10,822 bases of DNA from Waddliaceae bacterium (GCA_007124415.1 SLFE01000091.1:1-10822), one strand, 5' to 3'; numbered from the stretch's first letter, positions 1-7,690 are shown. Notes: generated by a model from the sequence alone, not told the origin. A program made the numbers and translations.

Positions 1-29
1 CAGTAAATTACTGTAACTGTATCGAGCAT
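1..29 (-). CDS. 5' end of an unidentified gene running off the left edge
   Basis: A minus-strand ATG at 29-27 is followed by nine open codons (MLDTVTVIY) to the window edge. It is preceded by a strong Shine-Dalgarno sequence, GGAGG, with six bases of spacing, so a real start is likely here. The same frame is open further upstream to another ATG at 134-132, which also has GAGG close by. That longer start would add 35 residues encoded largely inside the palindrome at 67-186, so I prefer the shorter start. In C. trachomatis the gene after L32 is plsX, as I recall, but these nine residues do not resemble a PlsX N-terminus. I therefore leave the function open. Confidence 0.45.
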
Positions 30-66
30 ATCCTTCCTCCAATTTTTTAGAGAAAAGATACATGAG

Positions 67-186
67 CGCGGTAATAACATCTCTAGAAAATGATCATCTT
101 TTCCATCTTCTTCGTCAGCCATGTCTAAAGACATGGCCTCCTCAGAAGCTGAAAAATCTAATCATTTTCTAGAGCGTCTCACCGCG
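67..186. repeat. Long imperfect palindrome between rpmF and the next gene
   Basis: Positions 81-126 pair with 129-174 in a single register (coordinate sum 255) without any insertion. The 14 outer bases 81-94 and 161-174 are perfect complements, and so are the 9 inner bases GCCATGTCT (118-126) and AGACATGGC (129-137). The 23 positions between them match at 13 sites. In total 36 of 46 positions pair, against about 11-12 expected by chance. A further perfect 6-base arm, CGCGGT/ACCGCG (67-72 and 181-186), extends the structure with a two-base offset. As RNA from either strand it would fold into a long hairpin with a tight loop. No T-run follows on either strand, so it is not a standard intrinsic terminator. 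It could be a palindromic repeat element, a processing site in the rpmF transcript, or a translational control element. No transposase is visible. Confidence 0.8.
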
Positions 187-212
187 GATTAGGGTCACAA
201 TCAGGGGTTCAA

Positions 213-398
213 CTACTCGCCGGACTCCGCGTAAACGCTCTTGCCGGCATAATGCCCGCATTCAGCGCAAATGACGTGGGACTTCTTTTTGATGCCGCAA
301 TTTTTACAGGTAACAAACTGCTTGGGAGTTCTCGCCTGGTGAGCTCTCTTTTTGTTCCTGCGCGATGTAGAATGTCTGTTGCGTGGACATATTGTCAT
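213..398 (-). CDS. rpmF: 50S ribosomal protein L32
   Basis: This 61-residue basic protein is ribosomal protein bL32 of the large subunit. The N-terminus has the family signature (PRNRHS, then Arg/Lys-rich residues 13-23 ending in RRAH-like KRAH), followed by a zinc-ribbon of the CxxC-x9-CxxC form at C31, C34, C44 and C47. This is the zinc-binding version of L32. Length is normal for the family. The ATG at 398-396 is the only fitting start: a second ATG seven bases downstream is out of frame. An AGGAG lies about 12 bases upstream and a GAG nearer the start. The gene follows the DUF177 gene with a 22-base gap on the same strand, a pairing found in a very wide range of bacteria, and the two are probably co-transcribed from the promoter at 897-925. 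Confidence 0.95.
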   Translation of the reverse strand: MTICPRNRHSTSRRNKKRAHQARTPKQFVTCKNCGIKKKSHVICAECGHYAGKSVYAESGE

Positions 399-420
399 AA
401 CTCTTTTTGACTCCTATAAA

Positions 421-891
421 TTACAAATCCGCAAATGGTCGATACCCCTCTTGGGTATCTGATGGTTCGGCTTTAAAATATTTTGTATACTCGTTTCGCT
501 TTGGGCATTTTCCCCGGCTGCATTCGTGGGAGCTTGGAATCTTCAGGATAACCTCCTCCCTCACAACTTTACTGTAGTCGAACACGGCCCCCTTAATTTC
601 TTCTAACGGAATAATCTCATAGAGATCATTCAAATTAATCTCGAAAGGAGACATTTCGTTGCAAATGGAGCAAGGCATCATTGCCTCCGTCCTGATCGAT
701 AAGTGCAAGACTAGTTCGCCTTCGCCCTCAGCCACATAGGCCTGACCGGCAACCAAGACCGGTTCTTCAAATTTTAGCTCGTCCTCCTCGATCCCGATAA
801 CCTCCGGCGGAAATTTCTCATCGATATGATGAACCTTTCCCTGAGAGAGCCGGTCAATATAAATTTTAAAAGCATCGGTATACATGGACAT
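421..891 (-). CDS. DUF177/YceD family protein, L32-linked
   Basis: This 156-residue acidic protein matches the YceD/DUF177 family, whose members sit directly upstream of rpmF and are implicated in large-subunit rRNA maturation or accumulation. Visible features are a CxxC pair (C74, C77) in the middle of the protein, where the family has its conserved cysteines, a second pair C124/C129 in a Cys-Ser-Arg-Gly-Lys-Cys stretch, and the C-terminal RPFADL, which fits the family's usual ending of 'Pro-Phe-Ala-x-Leu'. The four cysteines could bind zinc. The start at 891 has no Shine-Dalgarno sequence. A perfect TATAAT ends five bases before the ATG, so the mRNA may be leaderless. A second in-frame ATG lies two codons further on (885) and is an equally possible start. 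Family assignment is from motif and synteny. Confidence 0.85.
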   Translation of the reverse strand: MSMYTDAFKIYIDRLSQGKVHHIDEKFPPEVIGIEEDELKFEEPVLVAGQAYVAEGEGELVLHLSIRTEAMMPCSICNEMSPFEINLNDLYEIIPLEEIKGAVFDYSKVVREEVILKIPSSHECSRGKCPKRNEYTKYFKAEPSDTQEGYRPFADL

Positions 892-896
892 AAGCT

Positions 897-925
897 ATTA
901 TAGCCGCTGAACTGTTTTTTTTCCA
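897..925 (-). promoter_or_regulatory. Promoter of the DUF177-rpmF operon
   Basis: On the minus strand there is TGGAAA (925-920, 4 of 6 to TTGACA), a 17-base spacer, and a perfect TATAAT (902-897). Transcription would start at about 890, which is on or next to the start codon of the DUF177 gene, implying a leaderless transcript. The -35 element lies in the loop of the inverted repeat 912-934. Confidence 0.6.
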
Positions 926-934
926 GAAAAACAG
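912..934. repeat. Inverted repeat over the -35 of the DUF177 promoter
   Basis: CTGTTTTT (912-919) and AAAAACAG (927-934) are perfect 8-base complements separated by seven bases. The gap contains the proposed -35 hexamer of the minus-strand promoter. The position fits an operator, but the arms are A/T-tract-rich, so chance is possible. Confidence 0.4.
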
Positions 935-1009
935 CCATAAACATCCTGCAAACATTTTTTTGCCCGATGATTTGTGGCGATTTTACTGGTTTTATGCTAC
1001 ATTGTTATG

Positions 1010-1015
1010 TATAAT
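1010..1015 (+). promoter_or_regulatory. -10 element of the rng-plsB promoter
   Basis: A perfect TATAAT lies 28 bases upstream of the rng start codon, leaving room for a short leader that carries the AGGA ribosome site at 1031-1034. No good -35 is present: at 17 bases spacing the hexamer 987-992 matches TTGACA at only two positions. The call rests on the -10 and on its position. Confidence 0.45.
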
Positions 1016-1043
1016 TTAATTTGCTTATACAGGATAAAATCTT

Positions 1044-2579
1044 ATGAACGAACTGCTCTTGAATATAGAACCGCGGGAAACCCGCTTGGCCCACTTGCGC
1101 AACGGACTCCTCTTCGATCTGACTGTCGAGCGGAAGAAAAAGCGACGACTGACAGGCAATATCTACCGCGGCAAAGTGACAAACATTCTACACAATATCC
1201 AGTCTGCTTTCATAGATATCAACGAGAGCGAAAACGGATTCATCCACATAACCGATATCATAGAAAACACAAAAAAATTCGAACAGAGATTCGATCTGGA
1301 TTTCGACCTCGACTACAACATTCAATCGATTGACGAAGATGAAAAAGACGTCGACATCGAAGAGGTGCTGAAAAAGGATCAAACTGTTCTGGTGCAAGTG
1401 GTTAAAGAACCAATCGGTACAAAAGGGGCCCGCCTGACCTCCAATATCTCCATAGCCGGACGCTACCTGGTATTGCTTCCCAACTCGAATCACAGAGGAG
1501 TCTCGAGAAAAATCGAAGACCGCGCCGCCCGGGAAAGACTGAAAAAACTGATACGTTCTTTTGAAATGCCCCAAAAGATGGGGCTGATTTGCCGCACGGC
1601 CAGCCGCTTTGCGACAGAAGATATGCTGATAGACGAGGCCCATGAACTTCTCGACAACTGGCAAAAGATCATAGAAAAGTTTCAAGAGTCCAATGATCCC
1701 TGCCTTCTTTATGAAGAGTCGGATATGATCAAGAAAGCTGTGGAAACGGCTGTCGACAAACGTTTTGACAGAATGCTTATCGACGACTACCACACGTATC
1801 AAGTTTGCAAAAAACTCCATGAAAAATACAAGGGCGAGCACTCTGTCCGCATCGAATACTACAGGGACAAAATCCCTATGTTCGAAAGGTTCAACGTCGA
1901 AAGGGAAATTGAAAAAACCTTGAAACGAAAAATCTGGCTTCCCCGCGGAGGCTATATCTACTTTGAGCGGACCGAAGCGATGTATACCGTCGATGTCAAC
2001 TCCGGCCGGAGCACTTCGGGCGATTCCGACGTTGAAGAATCCCTTGTAAGGATCAACCTCGAGGCGGCCGAAGAGATTGCCAGACAGCTGAGGCTGAGAA
2101 ACGTGGGCGGCCTGATCGTAATCGACTTCATCGACATGCGCATGCGCCGCAGCCAGAGGCGGGTGCTCGACAAGCTCAAGGAATGCATGAAAGAGGATTC
2201 GGCCAAATGCCGCATCCTGGGCATGAGCGAGTTCGGACTTGTGGAAATGACCCGCCAAAGAAGCCGAGGATCATTAACGCAGCTTCTCTTTACGGACTGT
2301 CCATACTGCCAGGGCAAGGGGCTGATCAAATCGCACGACAGCGTAGCCATCGAAATCGAGCGGGGTCTTAAAAAAGCGATTCTACATCACCAGCAATACG
2401 GCATTAAGCTGCAGGTCCATCCCTATCTCTACGAATATCTTAATAGAGAAGATATGCCGCATCTGAGGGCAATTGCCGAAGAGAACAATGCCCGCATCGA
2501 ATGGGAAATATCCGATGAAATGCATCTTAGCGATTACCATTTCATATCCGCAACTAGCAATGAACCGATCGATGTCTGA
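1044..2579 (+). CDS. rng: Ribonuclease G (RNase E/G family endoribonuclease)
   Basis: This is a single-strand-specific, magnesium-dependent endoribonuclease that matures rRNA 5' ends and helps turn over mRNA. The 511-residue protein has the RNase G layout without the long C-terminal scaffold of RNase E. An S1 RNA-binding domain lies at about 38-125, with an acidic loop at about 84-108. The catalytic domain carries two metal-binding aspartates, D317 (in TVDVNSG) and D361 (in LIVIDFIDM). A zinc-link motif, CPYCQGKG (C419, C422), normally joins protomers into dimers. The start at 1044 has AGGA nine bases upstream. The gene overlaps plsB by 8 bases, so the two are probably one transcript. From memory, the rng-plsB-ptr order matches cafA-plsB-ptr in C. 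trachomatis. No key residue is missing. Confidence 0.95.
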   Translation: MNELLLNIEPRETRLAHLRNGLLFDLTVERKKKRRLTGNIYRGKVTNILHNIQSAFIDINESENGFIHITDIIENTKKFEQRFDLDFDLDYNIQSIDEDEKDVDIEEVLKKDQTVLVQVVKEPIGTKGARLTSNISIAGRYLVLLPNSNHRGVSRKIEDRAARERLKKLIRSFEMPQKMGLICRTASRFATEDMLIDEAHELLDNWQKIIEKFQESNDPCLLYEESDMIKKAVETAVDKRFDRMLIDDYHTYQVCKKLHEKYKGEHSVRIEYYRDKIPMFERFNVEREIEKTLKRKIWLPRGGYIYFERTEAMYTVDVNSGRSTSGDSDVEESLVRINLEAAEEIARQLRLRNVGGLIVIDFIDMRMRRSQRRVLDKLKECMKEDSAKCRILGMSEFGLVEMTRQRSRGSLTQLLFTDCPYCQGKGLIKSHDSVAIEIERGLKKAILHHQQYGIKLQVHPYLYEYLNREDMPHLRAIAEENNARIEWEISDEMHLSDYHFISATSNEPIDV

Positions 2580-3549
2580 GTTTTACGATAAGCTTGAAGA
2601 GCTTAAAGATACGATTCCGGAAAAATATCAGGCTTTGATCCGCCAAAGCTTTGATAATTACTGCCTTGCCGCCAAGGGGGACCGGACTGCGAAAGAAGAG
2701 AATTGCTGCACCTATCTTGAATTGGTTGTGCAACAGATCAAAAATCCTTACTTTTTCGAGCCCTTTCATAAAAAAATCACCTCCCCATTCGATTACCACA
2801 AGTTCGCCATGGATTTTATGAAACCGTTGATCGTCATGGAAGAGTCGACGGTCAAAGGAGATAAAAACTTGGCCAAAATTGAAGAATTGACCGCAGCTGG
2901 CGAGAATGTCATCCTTCTTGCCAACCATCAGACCGAACCGGATCCTCAGATCATTTTCTGCCTTTTAAAAGATAAGCATCCCAAACTTGTCGACAATATA
3001 ATCTTCATCGCAGGCGACCGCGTTGTGACAGACCCCATGTCGGTCCCCTTCAGCTTAGGTTGCAATCTCATTTGCATCTTCTCGAAAAAGCATATAGAAA
3101 ACCCGCCCGAGCGCAAATTAGATAAACTCAAGCACAACCAACGAACGATGAAGATTTTCAGCGAGCTATTGAGCCGGGGCGGCCAGTGCATTTATGTCGC
3201 TCCGAGCGGAGGACGGGACAGGCCGGACGATAAAGGAATCGTCGACGTAGCCCCGTTCGACCCCCAAAGCATTGAGATGCTCCGCCTCATGTCTAATCAG
3301 GCAGGCAGCCGGACCCATTTTTTTCCTTTGGCCCTAGATACATATGATATTCTCCCTCCGCCGAGCAGCGTCGAGGTCGAACTTGGCGAGGTACGGACCG
3401 CCAAGCGGTCTGCGGCCCATCTTTACTTCGGCCCGGAAATCGACATGGACACGTTCGCGGGAAGCGAAGAGAGCGACAAAAGGGTCAAACGGCAAAAAAG
3501 AGCCGATTATATCTGGTCGATCGTCAGAGAATTATATCACTCCCTTTGA
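2572..3549 (+). CDS. plsB: Glycerol-3-phosphate acyltransferase, plastid/chlamydial soluble type
   Basis: The enzyme transfers an acyl chain to position 1 of glycerol 3-phosphate, the first step of phospholipid synthesis. From the start used here the protein has 325 residues. It shows the acyltransferase blocks in order: the catalytic H-x4-D in NHQTEPD (H119, D124), the IFIAGDRV block (144-151), the APSGGRDR block (210-217), and FFPLALDTYDILPPP (250-264). These spacings and the lack of membrane segments fit the soluble enzyme shared by plant chloroplasts and Chlamydiae, not the large E. coli membrane PlsB. The start is uncertain. ATG 2572 overlaps the rng stop by 8 bases; ATG 2560 adds four residues; the most upstream ATG, 2473, would overlap rng by 107 bases and adds nothing family-like. 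None has a clear Shine-Dalgarno sequence, so translation is probably coupled to rng. Confidence 0.9.
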   Translation: MSEFYDKLEELKDTIPEKYQALIRQSFDNYCLAAKGDRTAKEENCCTYLELVVQQIKNPYFFEPFHKKITSPFDYHKFAMDFMKPLIVMEESTVKGDKNLAKIEELTAAGENVILLANHQTEPDPQIIFCLLKDKHPKLVDNIIFIAGDRVVTDPMSVPFSLGCNLICIFSKKHIENPPERKLDKLKHNQRTMKIFSELLSRGGQCIYVAPSGGRDRPDDKGIVDVAPFDPQSIEMLRLMSNQAGSRTHFFPLALDTYDILPPPSSVEVELGEVRTAKRSAAHLYFGPEIDMDTFAGSEESDKRVKRQKRADYIWSIVRELYHSL

Positions 3550-3573
3550 TCATTAAACGATTTTGTATATAAT
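3546..3573 (+). promoter_or_regulatory. Promoter of the ptr-transporter operon
   Basis: TTGATC (3546-3551, 4 of 6 to TTGACA), a 16-base spacer and a perfect TATAAT (3568-3573) lie directly before ptr. The -35 overlaps the plsB stop codon. The -10 ends eight bases before the ptr ATG, and no Shine-Dalgarno sequence lies between, so the transcript would be leaderless or nearly so. The promoter would let ptr and the transporter be expressed separately from rng-plsB. Confidence 0.6.
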
Positions 3574-3581
3574 CGACACTG

Positions 3582-6434
3582 ATGAAGAAGTTTCTAATCG
3601 CCCTATCCATTGCAGCCGCACCTCTGACAGCCTATGAGATCGTCGAAGATACAAGCAGCCTCCCCGAGGTTGTCTCATCAGATGCGCGCACATATAAGAT
3701 CCGCCTAAGCAATGAGCTAAGCGCCTATCTTATTTCCGATCCCCGCGCCAAGAAATCAGCGGCCATTTTGTCGGTCAATGCCGGAAGCTGGCAGGATCCC
3801 GACGAACACCCGGGACTGGCCCATTTCCTTGAGCATATGCTTTTTATGGGCACAAAAAAATACCCCGACGAGGCGGCCTTTTTCGAATTCGTTAAATCCC
3901 ACGGCGGCAAATCGAACGCATTTACAGAAGACCAATACACATCTTATGTCTTTGATATCGACACGCCCGCCTTCCCCGAGGCCCTAGACCGTTTTTCCCA
4001 GTTCTTCATCTCTCCGCTGCTCAAGACTTCAGGACTGAAAAGGGAAATCCGAGCTATCGATCAGGAGTTTGAAGGAAAAACCAGGGAAAATTTCGTCCGC
4101 AGGCTCATGATCTACAAAAACTACGGGCACCCCGACCACCCCTTTAGGCGGTTCAATATCGGCAACGCCTCCTCGCTTAAAGACGCGGGGCAGAAGGAAT
4201 TGAAAGATTGGTTCGAAAAACACTACAGCGCAAATAAAATGCTTTTGGCGATCCACTCCCCTCTTCCCGTAGACGCTCTCGCAAGACTGGTCGACGAGAA
4301 CTTTTTACCAATAGTAAACAAAGAATTAAGCAAAGAGAAATACAACGCTCCCCTCTTCTCATCCGCCCTTAAAGGCAAAAGACTCTACGTCAAACCTCTC
4401 CAAAGCGAACGGTCTCTTTTGCTTCTTTGGGAGCTGCCGCCGATATTTGCCAAAAGCCTGGAGAGCAAGCCGGGCGACCTTCTTTGCTGGATCTTGGGCC
4501 AGGAAGGGAAAAAGAGCCTGCTTGAGGCGCTAAGGGATCAGGGGCTCGCACTAGAACTGCAATGCGGGACTTACCAATGGGACTGCGAACATATCGCGTT
4601 CATGCTGCGCTTGGAGCTGACAAGCAAAGGGGTCGGGCAAGTCGATAGCGTCGTCGAGCAGGTTTTCCGCACTTTCGCCACAATTAAACAGGAAGGCATT
4701 CCCCGCCATATATACGATGACATCAACACAATCAAAACGCTAGAGCACCAATACCCAGAAAAGGAATCCCCTTATGAAGAAGTCATCAAGCAAGCAAGAA
4801 ATTTGAGATTCGAAAAGTTTGAAAGTTATCCCGAAAAAACAACGATCATCAAAAAATTCGATCCGAGCCTCGCTCTGGAACTTCTGGACAAATTAACGCC
4901 TCAAGACATGATCATGGATCTTTTAGCCGACCCCTCGCTCACCGGCGTCGAGTTCGAAAAAAACGAACGATGGATGGATACGGAATACACAATCAAAAGG
5001 ATCCCGCCCGAGCTGCAGGAAAAATGGAGCAATGCCGAGCCGCACCCGGCTGTTGCCATACCTCCTCCGAATCCGTACATCCCTAAAAATTTAACTCTCG
5101 AAAAATTAGAAGACAAATCGATCCTCGAGAGCGATAAGGGAAAGCTTGCGCTAATACCAAGCCATGACTACAAAGTTCCCAAAGTCAGTTGGACAATATT
5201 GATCAAAACGCCTTCTGTCAACAAAGGAATCGGCCGTTTGGTCGTGTTGAACGAACTGCTGATCCGCTCTGTCAAAAAAGAGCTTTCGCCCTACAGTTAT
5301 GAAGCCAAGCTTGCCGGCCTCGACTATGATATCGAGCAAAAGGATTTCAGTATCAAAATCACAGTGAACGGATACAGTGAAAACGCCGAACGTCTGCTCA
5401 AAGACATCTTGAGAACTTTCACGCAATCGGAGATCTCCGAGCAAAGATTCGAAGACGAGAAAAAAGCCCTCGAGCAAAATTATCGCAATTTTGATGTAAA
5501 GTCCCCCTACCTTCAAGGGCTGGACCTGATCAAAAACGTCGTCTTCAAGCACTACACGTCGGAGCCGGAAAAGCTGGCGGCCCTCCAACCTATAACATAT
5601 GGCCAGTTCAAAGAATACGCCGCCCATTTATTCGATAAAACCTATATCCAAGCGGTCTTTTTCGGAAATGTCGGCGGCGAATCTTCCAAAAAGGCCTGGG
5701 AAGCCCTTCAGCAGCTCTCGGAGGCGCCCTATCCGCTATCCGAACAGCCGACAAGAAAAATCGCCTCCCTTCCAGACGATTCCGGTCCTTACTATCTCTC
5801 AGAAAAAATCGGAGCTAAAGGAAACGCCCTGGTTCTGTTCATTCAAGATCCCGACTTTACCTTTAAAAATTATGCGGCTCAAGAAATACTCTCCGAAATG
5901 ATCAGCACTCCTTTTTTCAATGAACTAAGAACGACACAGCAAACCGCCTATATTATCGGAAACCTGCAACAAGAAATCGAAAAAGTCCTTTTTCAAATTT
6001 TCGTCCTGGAATCGCACTCTCACGCGCCCAGGGACCTGCTTGCCCGCGTTGAACTGTTCATGGAAGGGTTCTTCCAAACACTGGCAAGCAGTCAAGACGT
6101 GAGAAATCAATTCGAATCGATTAAATCGGCTTTGATCCACAAGTTGAAAACTCCTGAAGAAAGCCTCAAGAAGCAAGGCAAGGAAATTGCCGACAGGCTC
6201 CTGGACCACGATTATGATTTCGACTGGCTGCAAAAAAGGATTGCAGGAGCCGAGTCGCTCTCCTTTGAAGACTTTATCCAATACTCTAGGAAAACTCTGA
6301 ACAAATCGAATAAAAGACGCCTTGCTGCCTTAATGGAAGGGATCGAAAGCGACAACATCCTTGATTACTCCGAAGCAAAGAGCGTCGGTTGGCTCCGGGA
6401 AAAGTTGAACTACATTCCGGAAAACGTCCAATGA
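3582..6434 (+). CDS. ptr: M16 family zinc metalloprotease (pitrilysin/insulysin type), exported
   Basis: This 950-residue protein is the full length of pitrilysin-type single-chain M16 peptidases, which enclose and cut peptides of limited size. The first 17 residues form a signal peptide: two lysines, a hydrophobic core, and a likely cut after PLTA (17), so it should act in the periplasm. The inverted zinc motif HxxEH is HFLEH at 81-85, and the distal zinc ligand is E162 in REIRAIDQEFE, 77 residues after the second histidine as in human insulysin. The N-terminal half is catalytic; the C-terminal half (from about 500) carries the two inactive M16 domains that close the chamber. The natural substrate is not known from the sequence. 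ATG 3582 is supported by the signal peptide. The stop overlaps the transporter start in an ATGA. Confidence 0.93.
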   Translation: MKKFLIALSIAAAPLTAYEIVEDTSSLPEVVSSDARTYKIRLSNELSAYLISDPRAKKSAAILSVNAGSWQDPDEHPGLAHFLEHMLFMGTKKYPDEAAFFEFVKSHGGKSNAFTEDQYTSYVFDIDTPAFPEALDRFSQFFISPLLKTSGLKREIRAIDQEFEGKTRENFVRRLMIYKNYGHPDHPFRRFNIGNASSLKDAGQKELKDWFEKHYSANKMLLAIHSPLPVDALARLVDENFLPIVNKELSKEKYNAPLFSSALKGKRLYVKPLQSERSLLLLWELPPIFAKSLESKPGDLLCWILGQEGKKSLLEALRDQGLALELQCGTYQWDCEHIAFMLRLELTSKGVGQVDSVVEQVFRTFATIKQEGIPRHIYDDINTIKTLEHQYPEKESPYEEVIKQARNLRFEKFESYPEKTTIIKKFDPSLALELLDKLTPQDMIMDLLADPSLTGVEFEKNERWMDTEYTIKRIPPELQEKWSNAEPHPAVAIPPPNPYIPKNLTLEKLEDKSILESDKGKLALIPSHDYKVPKVSWTILIKTPSVNKGIGRLVVLNELLIRSVKKELSPYSYEAKLAGLDYDIEQKDFSIKITVNGYSENAERLLKDILRTFTQSEISEQRFEDEKKALEQNYRNFDVKSPYLQGLDLIKNVVFKHYTSEPEKLAALQPITYGQFKEYAAHLFDKTYIQAVFFGNVGGESSKKAWEALQQLSEAPYPLSEQPTRKIASLPDDSGPYYLSEKIGAKGNALVLFIQDPDFTFKNYAAQEILSEMISTPFFNELRTTQQTAYIIGNLQQEIEKVLFQIFVLESHSHAPRDLLARVELFMEGFFQTLASSQDVRNQFESIKSALIHKLKTPEESLKKQGKEIADRLLDHDYDFDWLQKRIAGAESLSFEDFIQYSRKTLNKSNKRRLAALMEGIESDNILDYSEAKSVGWLREKLNYIPENVQ

Positions 6435-7690
6435 TCGCTTTGGCAACTTTTATTCTTTGCTATATTTGCTTTGTCTTCTTTGGGACAAAAAGGGCGATAA
6501 TCGCTATGATCGGCGCCGCGATCCTCCTGCTTACCCGGACCGTTTCTCCGCCAGACGCCGTCGCATTAGTCCATTGGAACGTCGTAGGCCTATTTTTCGG
6601 TACTTTGATACTCGCAGAACTCTTTATGCAATCCCACATGCCGGCAGTCATGGCCGAATGGGTCGTCAACAGAACAAAAACAGCCCGGGGGGCGGTCGTC
6701 GCTATCGCTGCACTGGCAAGCGTCATTTCAATCTTTGTCGAAAACGTCGCCGTCGTCCTTCTTATCGCCCCTATTGCCATTAAGCTTTGCGAAAAAATCA
6801 AACTTTCACCAATCAAGCCGATTATCTTTCTCGCGATTTTTTCCAACATCCAGGGCACAGCCACTTTGATCGGCGACCCTCCGAGCATGATCCTCGCCGG
6901 CTATCTCAAAATGAACTTCATGGACTTTTTTATCTATCAAGGCAAGACAAGCATCTTCTTTTTTGTACAGGCCGGAGCCCTTGCTGCGCTGCTTCTTGCC
7001 GCCTGGATGATGCGCCGGCATAAAGAGCCGATACAGCTTGTTGCCGTTGAACAGCCGCGCTCGCTCATTCCCTCTTGCCTGCTGTTCCTGCTTGTCGCGC
7101 TGCTCACCCTTGCCTCCCTTATTGACCCTGATTTCACCTGGTTTGCCGGGGCGTCGGCAATGAGCCTTGCGGTAGCCGGCCTCATTTGGTATGTTTTAGG
7201 GCCCCGCTGGACCTCGGTCGCAATTTTGATCAAGCAGCTCGACTGGGACACCTCAATCTTTCTCATAGGCGTTTTCATCCTCGTCGGCGCTCTTATCGAA
7301 GCCAACTGGATAACAGCATTCGCCGAAGGGATATCGCCGTATTTAGAAGGCAATCTTTTGTGGACCTATTTTCTCATTATAACCTTTTCCGTTGTCATTT
7401 CCGCCTTCATCGACAATGTTCCCTACCTTCTGGCCATGATCCCCGTCGTGCAAAATATCTCGGACAAAATAAACGCCCCGATCCCCCTGCTCATCTTCGC
7501 TCTTCTCATCGGTTCGTGCCTTGGCGGCAATATCACTCCCATCGGCGCCTCGGCCAACATCGTTGCCATGGGCATTCTTAAAAAGCATGGCCACATTGTT
7601 TCTTTCAACGCCTTTACCCGGATTGGCATCATTATAACGCTCGCTTCCGTGGCGGCATCAAGCCTCTCGCTGTGGCTCGTCTGGAGTTAA
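6431..7690 (+). CDS. SLC13/ArsB/NhaD-type ion transporter (P-protein-like)
   Basis: This 419-residue, very hydrophobic inner-membrane protein with about 10-12 membrane segments belongs to the ion transporter superfamily that includes ArsB, NhaD, CitMHS and the P protein. The two halves show the family's inverted-repeat signatures. In the first, ENVAVVLL (104-111) is followed by GTATLIGDPPSMI (142-154). In the second, DNVPYLL (328-334) is followed by GSCLGGNITPIGASANIV (361-378). The acidic-Asn-Val pair and the Gly-rich hairpins normally line the ion and substrate site. Substrate cannot be told: sodium/proton exchange, arsenite or organic-anion transport are all possible. I chose ATG 6431 because it overlaps the ptr stop as ATGA and leads at once into a membrane helix; the ATG at 6389 would add only charged residues read out of frame in ptr. 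Co-transcription with ptr is likely. Confidence 0.85.
   Translation: MIALATFILCYICFVFFGTKRAIIAMIGAAILLLTRTVSPPDAVALVHWNVVGLFFGTLILAELFMQSHMPAVMAEWVVNRTKTARGAVVAIAALASVISIFVENVAVVLLIAPIAIKLCEKIKLSPIKPIIFLAIFSNIQGTATLIGDPPSMILAGYLKMNFMDFFIYQGKTSIFFFVQAGALAALLLAAWMMRRHKEPIQLVAVEQPRSLIPSCLLFLLVALLTLASLIDPDFTWFAGASAMSLAVAGLIWYVLGPRWTSVAILIKQLDWDTSIFLIGVFILVGALIEANWITAFAEGISPYLEGNLLWTYFLIITFSVVISAFIDNVPYLLAMIPVVQNISDKINAPIPLLIFALLIGSCLGGNITPIGASANIVAMGILKKHGHIVSFNAFTRIGIIITLASVAASSLSLWLVWS

Noticed and set aside
1..13. Small palindrome CAGTAA-A-TTACTG
   Set aside because: Six-base arms in AT-rich sequence inside a probable coding start; too short to mean much.
974..1333. 119-codon plus-strand frame overlapping the rng start
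   Set aside because: It is out of frame with RNase G, begins in the promoter region and has a composition of random Arg/His-rich reading.
1344..1376. Acidic loop in the RNase G S1 domain as a novel insertion
   Set aside because: Many RNase G homologues have an acidic insert ending in an ELLK-like segment at this point, so it is not distinctive.
1188..2258. 356-codon open frame on the minus strand opposite rng
   Set aside because: It lies wholly antisense to the well-supported RNase G gene, has no family-like motif, and its Phe/Val/Asp/His-rich content is what antisense reading of Lys/Asp/Glu-rich codons gives.
2473..2571. Upstream extension of PlsB to ATG 2473
   Set aside because: It would overlap rng by 107 bases, and the added residues do not look like the acyltransferase family; starts at 2560 or 2572 are simpler.
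5151..5627. 158-codon minus-strand frame inside ptr
   Set aside because: It is antisense to the M16 protease, with no recognisable motif or ribosome site.
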